Of a stretch of DNA of 34,455 nucleotides, positions 31,993 to 34,455 are shown one piece after another. Under the pieces are notes generated by a model. It saw only the letters and a list, made by a program, of their open reading frames with translations, made no database searches and was not told the origin of the DNA. The stretch is taken from NCBI GenBank assembly GCA_024404505.1, contig JAKSPU010000016.1, positions 1 to 34,455 of the forward strand, read 5' to 3'. The position numbers were made by a program, and so were the translations under genes. Positions within the stretch are counted from its first letter, which is position 1, and every line of letters starts with the position of its first letter. This DNA is from Clostridia bacterium (GTDB lineage: Bacteria; Bacillota; Clostridia; Oscillospirales; CAG-272).

Positions 31993-34176
31993 ATGATACA
32001 CTCCCGCAAACTGCGCCTGCTCTCGCTGCTGCTGGCATTGACCGCCTGCCTGACGGTGCTGACCGCCGGCTGCAAGGATACGGGCGGCGAAACAGCCGAC
32101 ATGACCGACACGTCTGACGCGTCCGGCACCGATACGCCGACCGCAGCCGAAGCGGCGGAGACCGATACCGACGTCCCGACCGACCCGGTCACGGACGCCC
32201 CGACCGAAGCTCCGACCGAGGCTCCCACGGAGCCGGAGACCGAAGCCGTGACCGAGCCGGATCCGCCCGAGACGGATAAATTCGTCCTTCAACCCTTTGA
32301 GGAGGGCGAGCCGTCCGAGCAGATACAGAGCCTCGATTGGACCAACCTGCCCTACGGCATCACCAATCCCGTGATGTCCTCCGCCGATACGGGGACCGAT
32401 CTCGGCAAGGGATACAAGGTCACGCTGCCCGCCGGTGCGACCTGTCAGTCGCTTACGCTGCAGACACAGGCGGTAAAGGACGGCTTTGCCGATGCCGCCT
32501 CGTATCAGTACCTGCGCCTGTGGATCTCCAATCAATCCGGCGGCACCGTCAGCGTCGGCATCTACCTCGACGGGAACGGCGGTACGGCAGCCTTTGACGG
32601 CAATAAGCTCATCACCTGCCGCTGTGACGGCACCGAAATAACGTTCCCGAAGAACGACGCCTCCGGCATGGGAGAGGGAGATAACAGCGCCGTTGCCATT
32701 CCGGACGGCTTTGAGGGCTGGGTCTCGTTCCCGCTTTCGGGCCTCATGCAGAATTGGTCGTATGCCATGATGAACGACATCACCACGGCCTACAAGATCA
32801 CGATCGACCTCCGTCCTGCCGGGTGTGACACCGACGGCAGCTACATTCTGGACGAGCTTGCACTCACGAACGCCGTACACGGAGAGCGGCGCCGGGCAAG
32901 CGGAAAGGGCTATATGACCACCAACGAGGAAAAGCGGAAGGCCATCGACGAGGCTTATGCCGCATTGTTGAACGAGACGCCGGTCGTGAAGGAGATCCCC
33001 GAATTCACGCCTACCATGGCAGGATACACGCATATCAAGGCTATCACCTACGACGGTATGGACAAGAACGGCCAGAAGACCAAGGTATTCGCCTATATAG
33101 GCTTCCCCGAGGGCGCGTCCGCGGAGCATCCCGTGCCGGCCATCGTGCTGGTCCACGGCGGCGGCGGTCATGCCTTCCTGCAATGGATCAAGATGTGGAA
33201 CGACCGCGGCTACGCGGCTATCGCCATGGACAACACCGGTTATTTCCCGACGGCTGTCAACGCCGGTGAGTCTGAGGTCACGCAGGGCTTTGCGTTCGGC
33301 CTGTCCGGCGTCTTCAAGGAGACCGGATACGTCAACGCGCCCAACAACGACGGCATGGGCTCCTCCGACGGCAAGGTGGAGAATATGTGGATGTACCACG
33401 CCGTCGGTCAGACCATCATCGCCCATAACATTCTCCGCGCCGATGCCCGTGTCGACAGCAGCAAGATCGGCGTGACCGGCATCAGCTGGGGCGGTGTCAT
33501 CACATCTCTCGTCATCGGCTGGGATAATAGGTTTGCCTTTGCCATCCCGATCTACGGCTCCGCCTACCTGACCGAGGCCCGCGCATGGATCAAGGATAAC
33601 TTCGCCGGACAAAGCACGCAGGAGCTGTGGTCCGCAGCCGACCGGTTGGATAAGGTCAACTTCCCGGTCCTGTGGCTCTGCTGGAACGACGACAGCTGCT
33701 TCTCGGTCAACTCCAACACCATGAGTTTCCGCGACACGGTCAAGCAGAACGGTAAGACCCGTCTGTCTGCCATCAACCAGATGATGCACAGCCACTCGTG
33801 TGGCTGGAATCCTGCCGAGAGCATGACCTTCGCCGACGCCGTGGTCAAGGGGGCGCCCATGATGCCCGGCTTCACGACCCAGCCGTCGGGCCGCACCGTG
33901 GATGCCGCGATCGAAGTGGAGAGCGGTGTCACCGTCCGCAAGGCCAAGCTGTACTACATCACTTCTCCCCAGACGTACAGCCGCCATCAGAAGTACGGCT
34001 ACACCGATACCTTCATGGATCAGGAGTGGAAGACCGTCACGCTGACCTATGATAAGACGACCGGCAAGATCTCCGGCGAGGTGCCTGCAGACGCCGCCGC
34101 CTACTACGTCGAGGTCACCTCCGTCGTCAACAAGGCCACCGTCGTGACCTGCTCCGAATTCATTGAGCTGAAGTAA
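31993..34176 (+). CDS. Cell-surface lipoprotein with alpha/beta-hydrolase (acetyl-xylan-esterase-like) domain
   Basis: 727 residues. The signal peptide ends in lipobox LTAGC (Cys27). A Thr/Asp/Glu/Pro-rich spacer (28-95) includes repeated APTE units. A beta-rich, carbohydrate-binding-like domain covers about 110-295 (RLWISN, WVSFPLSGL, ITIDLRPAG). The hydrolase domain (about 340-615) has HGGGG (388-392), nucleophile Ser498 in GISWGG, an acid near Asp566-567, and His599 or His601. A beta domain (about 630-727) ends it. Members deacetylate sugars or cleave esters outside the cell; the substrate is inferred from the domain mix only. AAGGAGG lies seven bases before the ATG. It is anchored at the membrane, and Lnt is encoded just upstream. 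Confidence 0.85.
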   Translation: MIHSRKLRLLSLLLALTACLTVLTAGCKDTGGETADMTDTSDASGTDTPTAAEAAETDTDVPTDPVTDAPTEAPTEAPTEPETEAVTEPDPPETDKFVLQPFEEGEPSEQIQSLDWTNLPYGITNPVMSSADTGTDLGKGYKVTLPAGATCQSLTLQTQAVKDGFADAASYQYLRLWISNQSGGTVSVGIYLDGNGGTAAFDGNKLITCRCDGTEITFPKNDASGMGEGDNSAVAIPDGFEGWVSFPLSGLMQNWSYAMMNDITTAYKITIDLRPAGCDTDGSYILDELALTNAVHGERRRASGKGYMTTNEEKRKAIDEAYAALLNETPVVKEIPEFTPTMAGYTHIKAITYDGMDKNGQKTKVFAYIGFPEGASAEHPVPAIVLVHGGGGHAFLQWIKMWNDRGYAAIAMDNTGYFPTAVNAGESEVTQGFAFGLSGVFKETGYVNAPNNDGMGSSDGKVENMWMYHAVGQTIIAHNILRADARVDSSKIGVTGISWGGVITSLVIGWDNRFAFAIPIYGSAYLTEARAWIKDNFAGQSTQELWSAADRLDKVNFPVLWLCWNDDSCFSVNSNTMSFRDTVKQNGKTRLSAINQMMHSHSCGWNPAESMTFADAVVKGAPMMPGFTTQPSGRTVDAAIEVESGVTVRKAKLYYITSPQTYSRHQKYGYTDTFMDQEWKTVTLTYDKTTGKISGEVPADAAAYYVEVTSVVNKATVVTCSEFIELK

Positions 34177-34187
34177 CGGGGGAGCGT

Positions 34188-34327
34188 GCGGGGCTCTGCC
34201 CCGCGCCCCGCTAAAGGACTTCTTGAAAGAAGTCCTTTGGAATCTCAAGAACTTTCAAATAGGGATTAACAAGAATTATACAAAACGAGACAGGCGGGTG
34301 CCCGCAAGAGCATCCGCCTGTCTCGTT
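34188..34327 (+). repeat. Composite hairpin repeat, copy E
   Basis: GCGGGGC TCT GCCCCGC (34188-34204). A hairpin (34213-34238) keeps the TTCTTGAAAGAA centre but has new outer arms (AAAGGA with TCCTTT). TCTCAAGAACTTT follows, then a second hairpin (34284-34301 with 34310-34327, one wobble) that is terminator-like. A TTTTTTT run is near 34341, 14 bases past the stem. It probably ends the esterase transcript. Confidence 0.85.
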
Positions 34328-34351
34328 CTGTGTATATATGTTTTTTTGTAT

Positions 34352-34396
34352 AAAAGTTCTTGGGATCCTTAAGGCATCACCGCACAATGCACGGCT
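34352..34396 (-). repeat. Inverted remnant of the hairpin repeat, copy F, without the hairpin
   Basis: Minus strand: the flank seen at 1-23 is followed by one CTTAAG-like junction and then GATCCCAAGAACTTTT. The hairpin that normally sits between two CTTAAG sites is absent. 34368-34396 is the exact reverse complement of 1-29. From here to the end there is no gene. Confidence 0.8.
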
Positions 34397-34455
34397 GAGC
34401 CCTTGACGGCACATCTGCTTGCATAAATTCCGTCATATTTTACAAAATTCCTTCG

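Noticed and set aside
31969-34248. 759-codon minus-strand open frame
   Set aside because: Mirror of the esterase-like lipoprotein gene, which has promoter, SD and lipobox on the plus strand.

Overview
The window is GC-rich, gene-dense chromosomal DNA of an endospore-forming member of the Bacillota, most likely class Clostridia near Oscillospiraceae. The spore genes spoVAD, spoVAE and an intact sigK carrying a membrane-anchoring pro-sequence point to this. So do a T-box in front of thrS, fakA, mutS2 and mtaB, strong SD sites (AAGGAGG type), and sigma-A promoters that nearly all have 17-bp spacers. I see no tRNA, rRNA, CRISPR array, phage, plasmid or transposase gene. The taxonomy is inference from gene content.

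Layout. (1) 1-9407, minus strand: an M16C peptidase, a small very basic protein, an SDR oxidoreductase, a GH37 trehalase-like enzyme and a response regulator/histidine kinase pair run as one same-strand group from a promoter near 9400 to a terminator at 1907-1947; fakA follows separately. (2) 9397-12872, sporulation block: spoVAD-spoVAE face sigK, and a CPBP membrane protease diverges from sigK. (3) 12968-17341: glyA on the minus strand, then mgsA-like, a T-box leader and thrS. (4) 17342-23367, plus strand: a GC-palindrome region, a 502-residue protein I do not recognise, a Wzx/MATE-type flippase and mutS2. (5) 23490-27162, minus strand: mtaB followed by a 774-residue protein that looks like a degenerate relative of PurL (FGAM synthase). 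(6) 27609-34176, plus strand: upp, an RluA-type pseudouridine synthase, lnt (apolipoprotein N-acyltransferase) and two lipoprotein genes, the second a large cell-surface alpha/beta hydrolase.

Between these blocks lies a family of composite intergenic repeats. Each has a GC palindrome, a hairpin with the constant centre TTCTTGAAAGAA and arms that change in a paired way, then a CAAGAACTTT box and sometimes a terminator-like hairpin. Copies sit near 1-75, 12968-13087, 23376-23456, 27207-27397, 31737-31879 and 34188-34327, with an inverted remnant at 34352-34396. The two ends of the window share an inverted 29-base match from this family.

Most worth follow-up: the PurL-like protein that has lost the catalytic motifs; the methylglyoxal-synthase-like protein in which three catalytic positions are substituted; the hairpin repeat family; and the unrecognised 502-residue protein. 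All family assignments come from reading the sequence and from memory of the families; no database search was made.
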